Notes under the pieces: model-generated
What the model was told of the DNA's origin: nothing
Databases searched by the model: none
What the model saw: the letters and a program-made list of their open reading frames with translations, nothing else
Translations under genes and position numbers: made by a program
Shown: one piece after another, positions 1 through 5,220 of the stretch
Position numbering within the stretch: position 1 is the stretch's first letter
Layout: every line of letters starts with the position of its first letter
Assembly (NCBI GenBank): GCA_030654635.1
Contig: JAURXE010000514.1
Span: 1-5,220, forward strand
Source: Pseudomonas sp.
GTDB taxonomy: Bacteria > Pseudomonadota > Gammaproteobacteria > Pseudomonadales > Pseudomonadaceae
Direction of reading: 5' to 3'
DNA: 5,220 nucleotides

Positions 1-1604
1 ACGTCGTTTTGCAGGTCGACAAACTGCTTGGGCGCACGTGCCGTCGGCTTGTCGTGAGGCACCTGAAACAGCGCCAGGCTCGGTTCCTGAATCAGCACTT
101 CAGTTTGTGGCAGTGGCAGCGTCGGGGCCGTAAAACCGGCCTCGGCGGCGGCCTTGATCCCCGCCGCCAAACCATCGGCCAGCACCGCATCCAGGCTCAG
201 CACGCCGTTCATGGCGCCCGTGCAGACCCGCTGCTGGAAACCTTCACCGGGCACGAAGCCAAGCATATCGGCGTTCCAAGTCGGCTTGCCGCCCAAGTGC
301 GAAGCCAAGTGCACCACCGGGCTATAGCCGCCGGAAGTGGCCACCAAGTCGCACTCCAGCCATTCGCCGGGGCTGGTCACTTTATGCACCAGCGAATCGA
401 TGGCCGCCACCCGTGCAGCGCTAACCCGCTTGCTGCCACGGGTTTCGATCACCGCGCTGGAGGTCAAAATGCGGATGCCCTTGGCCCGGGCCTGCTCGAC
501 CCAGGTGCCGCGCGGGTTGCTTCGCGCATCGGCGATGGCCACCACCTGCAGGCCGGCTTCGAGCCAGTCCAGGGCGACCCGGTAGGCGTAATCGTTGGTG
601 GTCGACAGCACCAGCTGTTTGCCCGGCGCCACGCCATAACGGCGCACGTAGGTCGACACCGCACCGGCGAGCATATTGCCCGGCGCATCGTTATTGCCGT
701 ACACCAGCGGCCGCTCATGGGCACCGGCGGCCAGCACCACATACTTGGCGCGCACGCGGTGCATGCGCTGACGCACTTCACCCAGATGACGCGACGGCGC
801 CAACTCACTCAGGTGATCAGTACGCCGCTCATGAATGGTCAGAAAATTATGGTCGTGGTAACCGTTCACCGTGGCCCGCGGCAGCAGGGTGACGTTGGCC
901 ATGCCGGCCAACTCAGTGACCACTTTCTCAACCCACTGCGCCGCTGGTTTGCCATCCAGGGTTTCGCGGCTGTCCAGCAAGGTGCCGCCAAATTCTTCCT
1001 GTTCATCGGCCAGAATCACCCGGGCGCCGCTGCGCGCAGCAGCCAGAGCGGCGATCAAACCGGCCGCGCCGCCACCGACCACCAGCACGTCACAGTGCTG
1101 GTTAAGGTAGTCGTAGCTGTCCGGGTCCAGCTCTTTCGGCGCGCGGCCCAAGCCTGCGGCCTTGCGGATGTATTTCTCGTAGGTCATCCACATCGACTGC
1201 GGATACATAAAGGTCTTGTAGTAAAAACCCGGCGCCATCATCTGACCGCCGACCTTGCCGAGAATGCCCATCAAATCGTTATTCACGCTGGGCCAGCCAT
1301 TCACGCTGGTGGCCACCAACCCTGAGTACAGCGCCTGCTGGGTGGCACGCACGTTGGGGATCTGCGCAGCTTCCGTGGAGCCGATTTGCAGCACCGCATT
1401 CGGCTCTTCGCTGCCGGCCGCGACAATGCCGCGCGGCCGTGAGTACTTGAAGCTGCGACCGATGATGTCCACGCCATTGGCCAGCAAGGCCGCCGCCAGC
1501 GAGTCGCCGGCAAAGCCCTGATACTGCTCGCCGTTGAAGGTAAAACTCAGTGGTTTGTTACGGTTGATCCGCCCACCGCTGGACAGACGATTGATCTGGC
1601 TCAT
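1..1604 (-). CDS. soxA: Sarcosine oxidase alpha subunit, N-terminal 534 residues (3' end beyond window)
   Basis: This is the large subunit of heterotetrameric sarcosine oxidase, a cytoplasmic flavoenzyme that converts sarcosine, tetrahydrofolate and O2 to glycine, 5,10-methylene-THF and H2O2. Translating the minus strand from the ATG at 1604 gives an uninterrupted frame to the window edge, starting MSQINRLSSGGRIN. Residues about 16-95 match the 2Fe-2S-ferredoxin-like fold of this family. They contain no cysteine (the first is C171), so no cluster is expected. A dinucleotide-binding glycine motif, GGGAAG, lies at 177-182 after a VLVV strand; LAAGAHERP at 291-299 and D419...SGG (424-426) are typical of pyridine-nucleotide-disulfide-type oxidoreductases. 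In known structures the alpha subunit binds NAD+. The family is about 1000 residues long, so the C-terminal aminomethyltransferase-like, THF-binding half lies off the left edge. The start overlaps the soxD stop (ATGA) and has an AGGAG Shine-Dalgarno (1612-1616) 7 nt upstream, which suggests translational coupling. Confidence 0.96.
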   Translation of the reverse strand, partial: MSQINRLSSGGRINRNKPLSFTFNGEQYQGFAGDSLAAALLANGVDIIGRSFKYSRPRGIVAAGSEEPNAVLQIGSTEAAQIPNVRATQQALYSGLVATSVNGWPSVNNDLMGILGKVGGQMMAPGFYYKTFMYPQSMWMTYEKYIRKAAGLGRAPKELDPDSYDYLNQHCDVLVVGGGAAGLIAALAAARSGARVILADEQEEFGGTLLDSRETLDGKPAAQWVEKVVTELAGMANVTLLPRATVNGYHDHNFLTIHERRTDHLSELAPSRHLGEVRQRMHRVRAKYVVLAAGAHERPLVYGNNDAPGNMLAGAVSTYVRRYGVAPGKQLVLSTTNDYAYRVALDWLEAGLQVVAIADARSNPRGTWVEQARAKGIRILTSSAVIETRGSKRVSAARVAAIDSLVHKVTSPGEWLECDLVATSGGYSPVVHLASHLGGKPTWNADMLGFVPGEGFQQRVCTGAMNGVLSLDAVLADGLAAGIKAAAEAGFTAPTLPLPQTEVLIQEPSLALFQVPHDKPTARAPKQFVDLQND

Positions 1605-1945
1605 GCCTTGGCTCCTACAACTGAACTTGCACTGGCAGCATTGCTAACGGCAGCGCTCTTGGCTGGGGCGGTGACGCTGGGCCGCTCGCCGATCTTGTAG
1701 GTCTCGTGAATCTGGTAACTGACCGTGTGGCGGGTGGCATTGAAGTACTGGCGGCAACCGGCGGCGTGAATCCACAGTTCGTGGTGCAGGCCACGGGGGT
1801 TATCGCGAAAAAACAGATAGTCGCCCCACTCCTGATCGGTGCAGGCATTTGGGTCGAGCGGACGCGGGATATGCGCCTGGCCGGCGGCGTGAAATTCCTC
1901 TTCGGAGCGCGACTCGCCACAATGGGGACAGAAGATATTGAGCAT
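1601..1945 (-). CDS. soxD: Sarcosine oxidase delta subunit (small zinc-binding subunit)
   Basis: This 114-residue protein is the zinc-carrying structural subunit of heterotetrameric sarcosine oxidase; it has no known catalytic role. It begins MLNIFCPHCG and shows the family's zinc site: C6 and C9 in a CPHC knuckle, plus H60 and C64 in HAAGC. This matches the three-Cys/one-His ligand set of the corynebacterial enzyme to within one position. DYLFFRDNPRG (42-52) and HELWIHAAGC (55-64) are conserved core segments. The last 20 or so residues (about 93-114) are a low-complexity Ala/Ser/Val tail with no recognisable domain. The start at 1945 is preferred over the in-frame upstream extension to 2209 because that extension lies wholly inside soxB, while an AAGGA Shine-Dalgarno stands 9 nt before 1945. 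It lies 17 bp after soxB, and its TGA overlaps the soxA ATG by 4 bp. Confidence 0.95.
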   Translation of the reverse strand: MLNIFCPHCGESRSEEEFHAAGQAHIPRPLDPNACTDQEWGDYLFFRDNPRGLHHELWIHAAGCRQYFNATRHTVSYQIHETYKIGERPSVTAPAKSAAVSNAASASSVVGAKA

Positions 1946-1954
1946 GCTGAATTT

Positions 1955-1960
1955 TCCTTC
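1955..1960 (-). promoter_or_regulatory. Shine-Dalgarno sequence that fixes the soxD start
   Basis: On the minus strand the 17-nt soxB-soxD spacer reads GAAGGA, then 9 nt, then ATG at 1945. This purine-rich site decides the soxD start, because the same frame stays open upstream through soxB to 2209 and a longer protein could be called wrongly. Confidence 0.75.
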
Positions 1961-1962
1961 TG

Positions 1963-3213
1963 TTAGTGGGCGACGCCGGCGGCGCCGTGCTCGTCGATCA
2001 AGGCACCGCTGTAGAAACGGTCCATGGAGAATGGCTTGGCCAGGGCGTGCATCTCGCCGCTGGCGAGGCTCGCGGCAAACACATGACCGGAACCCGGAGT
2101 GGCCTTGAAGCCACCGGTGCCCCAACCGCAGTTGAAAAACAGATTCGGCACCGGCGTTTTGCTGATGATCGGGCAGGCGTCCGGCGAGGTGTCGACGATA
2201 CCGCCCCACTGGCGGTTCATCCGCACCCGCGAGAGCACCGGGAACAACTCAACGATGGCTTGCAGGGTGTGTTCGATAGTCGGGTAGGAACCGCGCTGGC
2301 CGTAGCCGTTGTAACCGTCGATGCCGGCACCGATGACCAGGTCGCCTTTGTCCGACTGGCTGATATAGCCGTGCACGGCGTTGGACATAATCACGCTGTC
2401 GATGATCGGCTTGATCGGCTCGGACACCAGCGCCTGCAACGGATGGGACTCCAGCGGCAGGCGGAAACCGGCGAGCATTGCCATATGCCCGGAGTTACCG
2501 GCGGTGACCACGCCAACGCGTTTGCCACCGATAAAGCCCTTATTGGTTTCGACGCCAATCACCACGCCGTTTTCCTTGCGAAAGCCGGTCACTTCGGTCT
2601 GCTGGATCAGGTCGACACCGAGGGCATCGGCGGCGCGGGCATAGCCCCAGGCCACCGCATCATGCCGGGCCACCCCACCACGCCGTTGCAAAGAGGCGCC
2701 CATCACCGGGTAACGGGTGTTCTTCGAGCAATCCATATAGGGGATCATCGACTCGACTTCCTTGGCATTCAGCACTTCGCCATCGATGCCGTTCAGGCGG
2801 TTGGCGCTGACCCGGCGCTCGATGTCGCGCATGTCTTGCAGCGAATGGCCGAGGTTGAACACCCCGCGCGGCGAGTACATGACGTTGTAGTTGATGTCTT
2901 GCGACAGCCCTTCCCAGAGCTTCATGGCGTGCTCATAGATCTGCGCCGACTCATCCCACAGGTAGTTGGAACGGACGATGGTGGTGTTGCGTGCGGTGTT
3001 ACCGCCGCCCAACCAGCCCTTCTCGACCACCGCCACATTGGTGATGCCGTGCACCTTGGCCAGGTAATAAGCAGTGGCCAGCCCATGCCCGCCACCGCCG
3101 ACTATCACCACGTCATACACCGGCTTGGGCGTGGGATTGCGCCACATGCGCTGCCAGTTTTCGTTGTGGCTGAGCGCGTGTTTGAACAGGCCGAAGCCGG
3201 AATAATGTTGCAT
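1963..3213 (-). CDS. soxB: Sarcosine oxidase beta subunit (FAD/covalent-FMN flavoprotein)
   Basis: This is the catalytic beta subunit (416 residues) of heterotetrameric sarcosine oxidase, where sarcosine is oxidised at FAD and electrons pass to FMN and O2. An N-terminal stretch of about 30 residues precedes the DAO-type Rossmann motif VVIVGGGGHG (35-44, GxGxxG) and the ribose-binding acidic residue E64 in VVEKGW. H184 in RGGVARHDAVAW aligns with the corynebacterial histidine that binds FMN covalently (H173 there). GAGIDGYNGYGQRG (295-308) and CGWGTGGFKATPGSG (362-376, with conserved K370) form the C-terminal flavin and active-site region, and the protein ends in LIDEHGAAGVAH, typical of the family. 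No frameshift or missing motif is seen. The ATG at 3213 has an AGGAGT Shine-Dalgarno (3221-3226) 7 nt upstream. It is 129 bp downstream of glyA, separated by the double-hairpin element, and 17 bp upstream of soxD. Confidence 0.97.
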   Translation of the reverse strand: MQHYSGFGLFKHALSHNENWQRMWRNPTPKPVYDVVIVGGGGHGLATAYYLAKVHGITNVAVVEKGWLGGGNTARNTTIVRSNYLWDESAQIYEHAMKLWEGLSQDINYNVMYSPRGVFNLGHSLQDMRDIERRVSANRLNGIDGEVLNAKEVESMIPYMDCSKNTRYPVMGASLQRRGGVARHDAVAWGYARAADALGVDLIQQTEVTGFRKENGVVIGVETNKGFIGGKRVGVVTAGNSGHMAMLAGFRLPLESHPLQALVSEPIKPIIDSVIMSNAVHGYISQSDKGDLVIGAGIDGYNGYGQRGSYPTIEHTLQAIVELFPVLSRVRMNRQWGGIVDTSPDACPIISKTPVPNLFFNCGWGTGGFKATPGSGHVFAASLASGEMHALAKPFSMDRFYSGALIDEHGAAGVAH

Positions 3214-3272
3214 CAGTGGGACTCCTGATACGTGAAAACTGTATGTGCGCAGAACGTTGGCTGGGTTAGCGC

Positions 3273-3339
3273 GTAGGGTGGATCGCGCTTTATCGATCCA
3301 CCGATCTCTGGTGGAAGGAAACAGCGCCTTCCACCCTAC
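3273..3339. repeat. Double-hairpin palindromic repeat element between glyA and soxB
   Basis: This 67-bp element is bounded by a perfect 10-bp inverted repeat, GTAGGGTGGA (3273-3282) and TCCACCCTAC (3330-3339). Inside it are two smaller perfect stems: GGTGGATCG/CGATCCACC (3277-3285 with 3294-3302) and GGTGGAAGG/CCTTCCACC (3310-3318 with 3327-3335). Each has a 9-bp stem and an 8-nt loop. The outer and inner pairings share bases, so the DNA or RNA can form either one long structure or two hairpins. It starts 3 nt after the glyA stop and ends 59 nt before the soxB ATG. No T-run follows on the transcribed strand, so it is not a standard intrinsic terminator. Its form resembles REP/MITE-type extragenic repeats; GTAGGGTGGAT-type elements are, from memory, common in some Pseudomonas genomes. 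A role in mRNA stability or partial termination is inference. Confidence 0.85.
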
Positions 3340-3342
3340 AAA

Positions 3343-4596
3343 TCAGCGGTAAACCGGGAAATCCGCGCAGAGTGCCGCCGCCTGACGAGCCACTATGGCC
3401 TCAACATCGGCATCGCCGAGGTGGTCGAGGATGTCGCAAATCCAGCCGGCCAGTTCGATGCTTTGCGCCACTTTGAAGCCGCGGGTGGTGATGGCCGGGG
3501 TGCCGATACGCAGGCCGGAAGTCACGAACGGCGACTGCGGGTCATTCGGCACGGCGTTCTTGTTCACCGTGATGCCGGCACGCCCCAGGGCCGCGTCGGC
3601 GTCTTTGCCGGTCAGGCCCTGACGGATCAGGCTGACCAGAAACAGGTGGTTGTCGGTGCCGCCGGAGACCACATCGTAGCCACGCTCGATAAACACCTTG
3701 GCCATCGCCTGGGCGTTGTCGATCACCTGCTGCTGATAAACCTTAAAGGCCGGTTCCAGCGCTTCCTTGAAGCACACCGCCTTGGCGGCGATCACGTGCA
3801 TCAGCGGGCCACCCTGACCACCGGGGAACACCGCCGATTGCAGCTTCTTCTCGATCTCGGCATTCGTCTTGGCCAGAATCAAACCGCCACGGGGACCGCG
3901 CAGGGTCTTGTGGGTGGTGGTGGTAACCACGTCGGCATAGGGCAGCGGATTGGGGTACAAGCCTGCCGCCACCAGGCCGGCGACGTGGGCCATGTCGACA
4001 AACAGATAGGCACCAACCTTATCGGCGATGGCGCGAAAACGCGGGAAATCCAGAGTCTTGGAGTAGGCAGAGAAACCGGCAATGATCATTTTCGGCTGGC
4101 ATTCAACCGCCAGGCGCTCGACCTCGTCGTAGTCGATCAACCCGGTCTTGCTGTCGATGCCGTACTGCACTGCGTTGTACAGCTTGCCGGAAAAACTCAC
4201 CTTGGCGCCGTGGGTCAAATGGCCGCCGTGGGCCAGGCTCATGCCCAGCACCGTGTCGCCAGCTTGTAACAGGGCCAGGTAGACCGCCGCGTTGGCTTGA
4301 CTGCCGGAGTGCGGCTGAACGTTGGCGTAATCGGCACCAAACAGTTGCTTGGCACGGTCGATAGCCAGCTGCTCGACCACATCCACATGCTCGCAACCGC
4401 CGTAGTAACGCTTGCCCGGATAACCTTCGGCGTACTTGTTGGTCAGGCCACTGCCCTGGGCCTGCATCACCCGTTTGCTGCAATAGTTCTCCGAGGCGAT
4501 CAGCTCGATATGGTGCTCTTGCCGGGCTTCCTCGGCATTCATCGCCGCCAGTAACGCGTCGTCGTAACCCTGGATTTGGTCTTGCTTGCTGAACAT
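3343..4596 (-). CDS. glyA: Serine hydroxymethyltransferase
   Basis: This is a PLP-dependent fold-type I enzyme (417 residues, same length as the E. coli enzyme) that interconverts serine plus THF with glycine plus 5,10-methylene-THF in the cytoplasm. All expected active-site residues are present: E57 and Y65 in the [15 protein letters not shown] segment, H126 in [11 protein letters not shown]201 and H204 in VDMAHVAG, the Schiff-base lysine K230 in [14 protein letters not shown], and R363 in SGLRIGTPA. The ATG at 4596 has a GGGAG Shine-Dalgarno (4604-4608) 7 nt upstream. Its place as first gene before soxBDA matches the Pseudomonas glyA1-sox arrangement. In that setting it probably uses the glycine and methylene-THF made by sarcosine oxidase to form serine, so it is likely a catabolic paralogue; a second, housekeeping glyA elsewhere is expected but not visible here. 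Induction by sarcosine or dimethylglycine through AraC-family regulators (SouR, GbdR) is known in P. aeruginosa; I could not identify their sites with confidence. Confidence 0.97.
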   Translation of the reverse strand: MFSKQDQIQGYDDALLAAMNAEEARQEHHIELIASENYCSKRVMQAQGSGLTNKYAEGYPGKRYYGGCEHVDVVEQLAIDRAKQLFGADYANVQPHSGSQANAAVYLALLQAGDTVLGMSLAHGGHLTHGAKVSFSGKLYNAVQYGIDSKTGLIDYDEVERLAVECQPKMIIAGFSAYSKTLDFPRFRAIADKVGAYLFVDMAHVAGLVAAGLYPNPLPYADVVTTTTHKTLRGPRGGLILAKTNAEIEKKLQSAVFPGGQGGPLMHVIAAKAVCFKEALEPAFKVYQQQVIDNAQAMAKVFIERGYDVVSGGTDNHLFLVSLIRQGLTGKDADAALGRAGITVNKNAVPNDPQSPFVTSGLRIGTPAITTRGFKVAQSIELAGWICDILDHLGDADVEAIVARQAAALCADFPVYR

Positions 4597-4611
4597 CGCG
4601 AATCTCCCAGC

Positions 4612-4625
4612 GGCGCCATGGCGCC
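4612..4625. repeat. 14-bp perfect palindrome next to the glyA ribosome-binding site
   Basis: GGCGCCATGGCGCC is its own reverse complement. It overlaps a second palindrome, ATGGCGCCAT (4618-4627). It sits 3 nt upstream of the glyA Shine-Dalgarno sequence on the minus strand. It could be an operator or a GC-rich leader hairpin, but no known binding motif is recognised and a role is not shown. Confidence 0.6.
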
Positions 4626-4791
4626 ATGCGTGTAGGTCAGGGGCTTGCCCTTTGCAAACGATGGTAAGACTGGCGCCGCGGGGTCAGATGCCTATGCGCG
4701 CCACGGGGAAGTGCGTTTGCGACATGGCCCAAGCCCCGCCTACAGAAAATGCGCGCGACGCAGGCTTTACCCCCAAAGCCCGTGGATGCTT

Positions 4792-4827
4792 CTGTGGATA
4801 AGCTGTACAGCACAGGCCACAGCCCAG
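4792..4827 (+). repeat. 36-bp direct repeat, copy 1
   Basis: This copy matches positions 4916-4951 at 33 of 36 bases. It starts CTGTGGATAAGCTGT and ends AGGCCACAGCCCAG. Its CTGTGG (4792-4797) and CCACAG (4817-4822) are inverted relative to each other, so the unit can also form a short stem. It contains the 10-bp palindrome GCTGTACAGC (4802-4811), which is not conserved in copy 2. Confidence 0.85.
4793..4801 (-). promoter_or_regulatory. Perfect DnaA-box sequence, in repeat copy 1
   Basis: The minus strand reads TTATCCACA, an exact match to the DnaA-box consensus TTATNCACA and identical to the strong E. coli R1 box. The sequence match is certain; binding by DnaA is inference. A 9-mer can occur by chance, but the second identical copy within 124 bp in the same orientation makes this less likely to be random. 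Confidence 0.5.
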
Positions 4828-4890
4828 CAGCCCCGGCGCTTCCCGGGCTTCGATCATTTTTCGAGCAATTTCAATAAGATAGCCAACCAC

Positions 4891-4899
4891 TTAAACACA
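4891..4899 (+). promoter_or_regulatory. Near-match DnaA box in the AT-rich stretch
   Basis: TTAAACACA differs from TTATNCACA at one base (position 4). It lies between the two perfect boxes, on the opposite strand, at the edge of an AT-rich segment. It is weak on its own. Confidence 0.2.
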
Positions 4900-4915
4900 G
4901 AAGCTGTGCAGCGAG

Positions 4916-4951
4916 CTGTGGATAAGCTGTGCGGCCCAGGCCACAGCCCAG
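4916..4951 (+). repeat. 36-bp direct repeat, copy 2
   Basis: This is the second copy of the unit at 4792-4827, offset by exactly 124 bp, with three substitutions (unit positions 16, 18 and 21). GCTGTGG (4915-4921) and CCACAGC (4941-4947) form a 7-bp inverted pair. The first 14 bp and last 15 bp are identical in the two copies and only the middle differs, which fits a paired binding site or paired stem with a variable spacer. Confidence 0.85.
4917..4925 (-). promoter_or_regulatory. Perfect DnaA-box sequence, in repeat copy 2
   Basis: The minus strand again reads TTATCCACA, in the same orientation as the box in copy 1. Two of the three phased AGCTGTG heptamers flank or overlap it (4914-4920 and 4925-4931). 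Function is inferred from sequence only. Confidence 0.5.
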
Positions 4952-5090
4952 GGCCTGCGGGGCCGTCAGCCGCCTGAGTGTTTTTCGTACAGTTCAGCGC
5001 GCAGCGCGACCATCCTGTCGTAGAGTAGGTGTCCGCGCCTGGTTGGCAGCAGTCAATGCACCAGGCCCCCACAATAAGCAGGAGCGCGGC

Positions 5091-5220
5091 ATGACCGACC
5101 AGAGCCAACAATTCGCCAGTGACAACTATTCCGGTATCTGCCCAGAAGCCTGGGCCGCCATGGCCGAAGCCAATCACGGCCACGAGCGCGCCTATGGTGA
5201 CGACCAATGGACCGCCCGCG
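5091..5220 (+). CDS. ltaE: Low-specificity L-threonine aldolase, N-terminal 43 residues (3' end beyond window)
   Basis: This PLP-dependent fold-type I enzyme cleaves L-threonine and L-allo-threonine to glycine and acetaldehyde. The frame starts MTDQSQQFASDNYSG and continues ICPEAWAAMAEANHGHERAYGDDQW. FASDNYSG and AYGDDQW are the N-terminal signature of the Pseudomonas-type enzyme, which is about 346 residues long. The catalytic lysine and most PLP contacts lie beyond the right edge. The ATG at 5091 has an AGGAG Shine-Dalgarno (5080-5084) 6 nt upstream. It is divergent from glyA, as at the P. aeruginosa ltaA-glyA1 locus, and both products act on glycine. The gene is called ltaA or ltaE in different genomes. 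The identification rests on a short but distinctive segment. Confidence 0.9.
   Translation, partial: MTDQSQQFASDNYSGICPEAWAAMAEANHGHERAYGDDQWTAR

Larger units (their letters stand above)
4597..5090. other. 494-bp divergent intergenic region between glyA and ltaE
   Basis: This gap separates the start codons of two divergent genes, so both promoters should lie in it. It holds the glyA Shine-Dalgarno (4604-4608), a 14-bp palindrome, a 6-bp stem hairpin (GGCTTT 4763-4768 / AAAGCC 4775-4780), a 36-bp direct repeat pair carrying DnaA-box sequences, and an AT-rich stretch (4851-4900, 32 of 50 bases A/T). AGCTGTG occurs three times at 4902, 4914 and 4925, about one helical turn apart. I see no convincing sigma70 or sigma54 promoter, no glycine-riboswitch core, no tRNA and no well-supported gene. 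P. aeruginosa has, as I recall, a short hypothetical gene at this place (between ltaA and glyA1); the frames here do not offer an obvious counterpart. Confidence 0.7.

Noticed and set aside
9..1325. 438-codon open frame on the plus strand opposite soxA
   Set aside because: It is a shadow of the soxA reading frame in GC-rich DNA; its translation is low in recognisable motifs and rich in H, Q, R and G, while the minus frame encodes clear SoxA.
1601..2209. 202-residue extended version of SoxD
   Set aside because: The extra 88 residues lie inside soxB in another frame; the CPHC motif and Shine-Dalgarno place the start at 1945.
1966..3228. 420-codon plus-strand frame almost exactly antisense to soxB
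   Set aside because: The near-identical extent is striking, but the product has no recognisable motifs, and the minus frame encodes complete SoxB with all cofactor motifs.
4654..4720. GCAAACG (4654-4660) and CGTTTGC (4714-4720) as PurR-like half-sites, since E. coli glyA is PurR-regulated
   Set aside because: The halves are 53 bp apart, neither forms a full PurR operator, and a 7-bp inverted match in this length is expected by chance.
4829..4861. Possible plus-strand intrinsic terminator (stem 4829-4849 followed by five Ts at 4857)
   Set aside because: The stem has a bulge, the T-run starts 7 nt after it, and no plus-strand gene lies upstream to be terminated.
4645..4977. 110-codon plus-strand frame in the intergenic region
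   Set aside because: The two repeat copies are translated in different frames, and the composition is not protein-like.
5042..5060. Sigma54-like sequence TTGGCAGCAGTCAATGCA upstream of ltaE
   Set aside because: The GG and GC elements are 11 nt apart instead of the required 10, and the flanking consensus is poor.
4597..5090. Glycine riboswitch in the glyA leader
   Set aside because: The region was read on the minus strand for the conserved tandem glycine-aptamer core and nothing similar was seen.
4854..5207. 117-codon minus-strand frame with a hydrophobic start
   Set aside because: It begins inside ltaE on the opposite strand and runs through the repeat region; no ribosome-binding site or family resemblance.

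Overview
The window is a stretch of a Pseudomonas-type gammaproteobacterial chromosome. I infer this from the gene order (a low-specificity threonine aldolase divergent from glyA-soxB-soxD-soxA), from protein sequences that read like Pseudomonas orthologues as I remember them, and from the moderately high GC content. I cannot name the species.

Layout: positions 1-4596 carry four genes on the minus strand. Transcription runs from high to low coordinates: glyA (serine hydroxymethyltransferase), soxB, soxD and soxA (beta, delta and alpha subunits of heterotetrameric sarcosine oxidase). soxA runs off the left edge, and soxG (gamma) is expected beyond it. A compact 67-bp double-hairpin repeat element sits between glyA and soxB (3273-3339). 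soxB and soxD are 17 bp apart, and soxD and soxA overlap by 4 bp (ATGA). Positions 4597-5090 are a long divergent intergenic region. It holds a 14-bp perfect palindrome beside the glyA Shine-Dalgarno sequence and two copies of a 36-bp direct repeat. Each copy contains a perfect DnaA-box sequence (TTATCCACA). From 5091 the plus strand begins ltaE (low-specificity L-threonine aldolase), which runs off the right edge.

How the genes work together: sarcosine, the last methylated intermediate of choline and glycine betaine breakdown, is oxidised by SoxBDAG to glycine and 5,10-methylene-tetrahydrofolate with release of H2O2. GlyA can then join these two products into serine. LtaE cleaves threonine to glycine and acetaldehyde and so feeds the same glycine pool. 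The proteins are ordinary and intact as far as visible. I found no previously undescribed protein system. What deserves a second look is the non-coding DNA: the double-hairpin element inside the operon and the repeat/DnaA-box region between the divergent genes.
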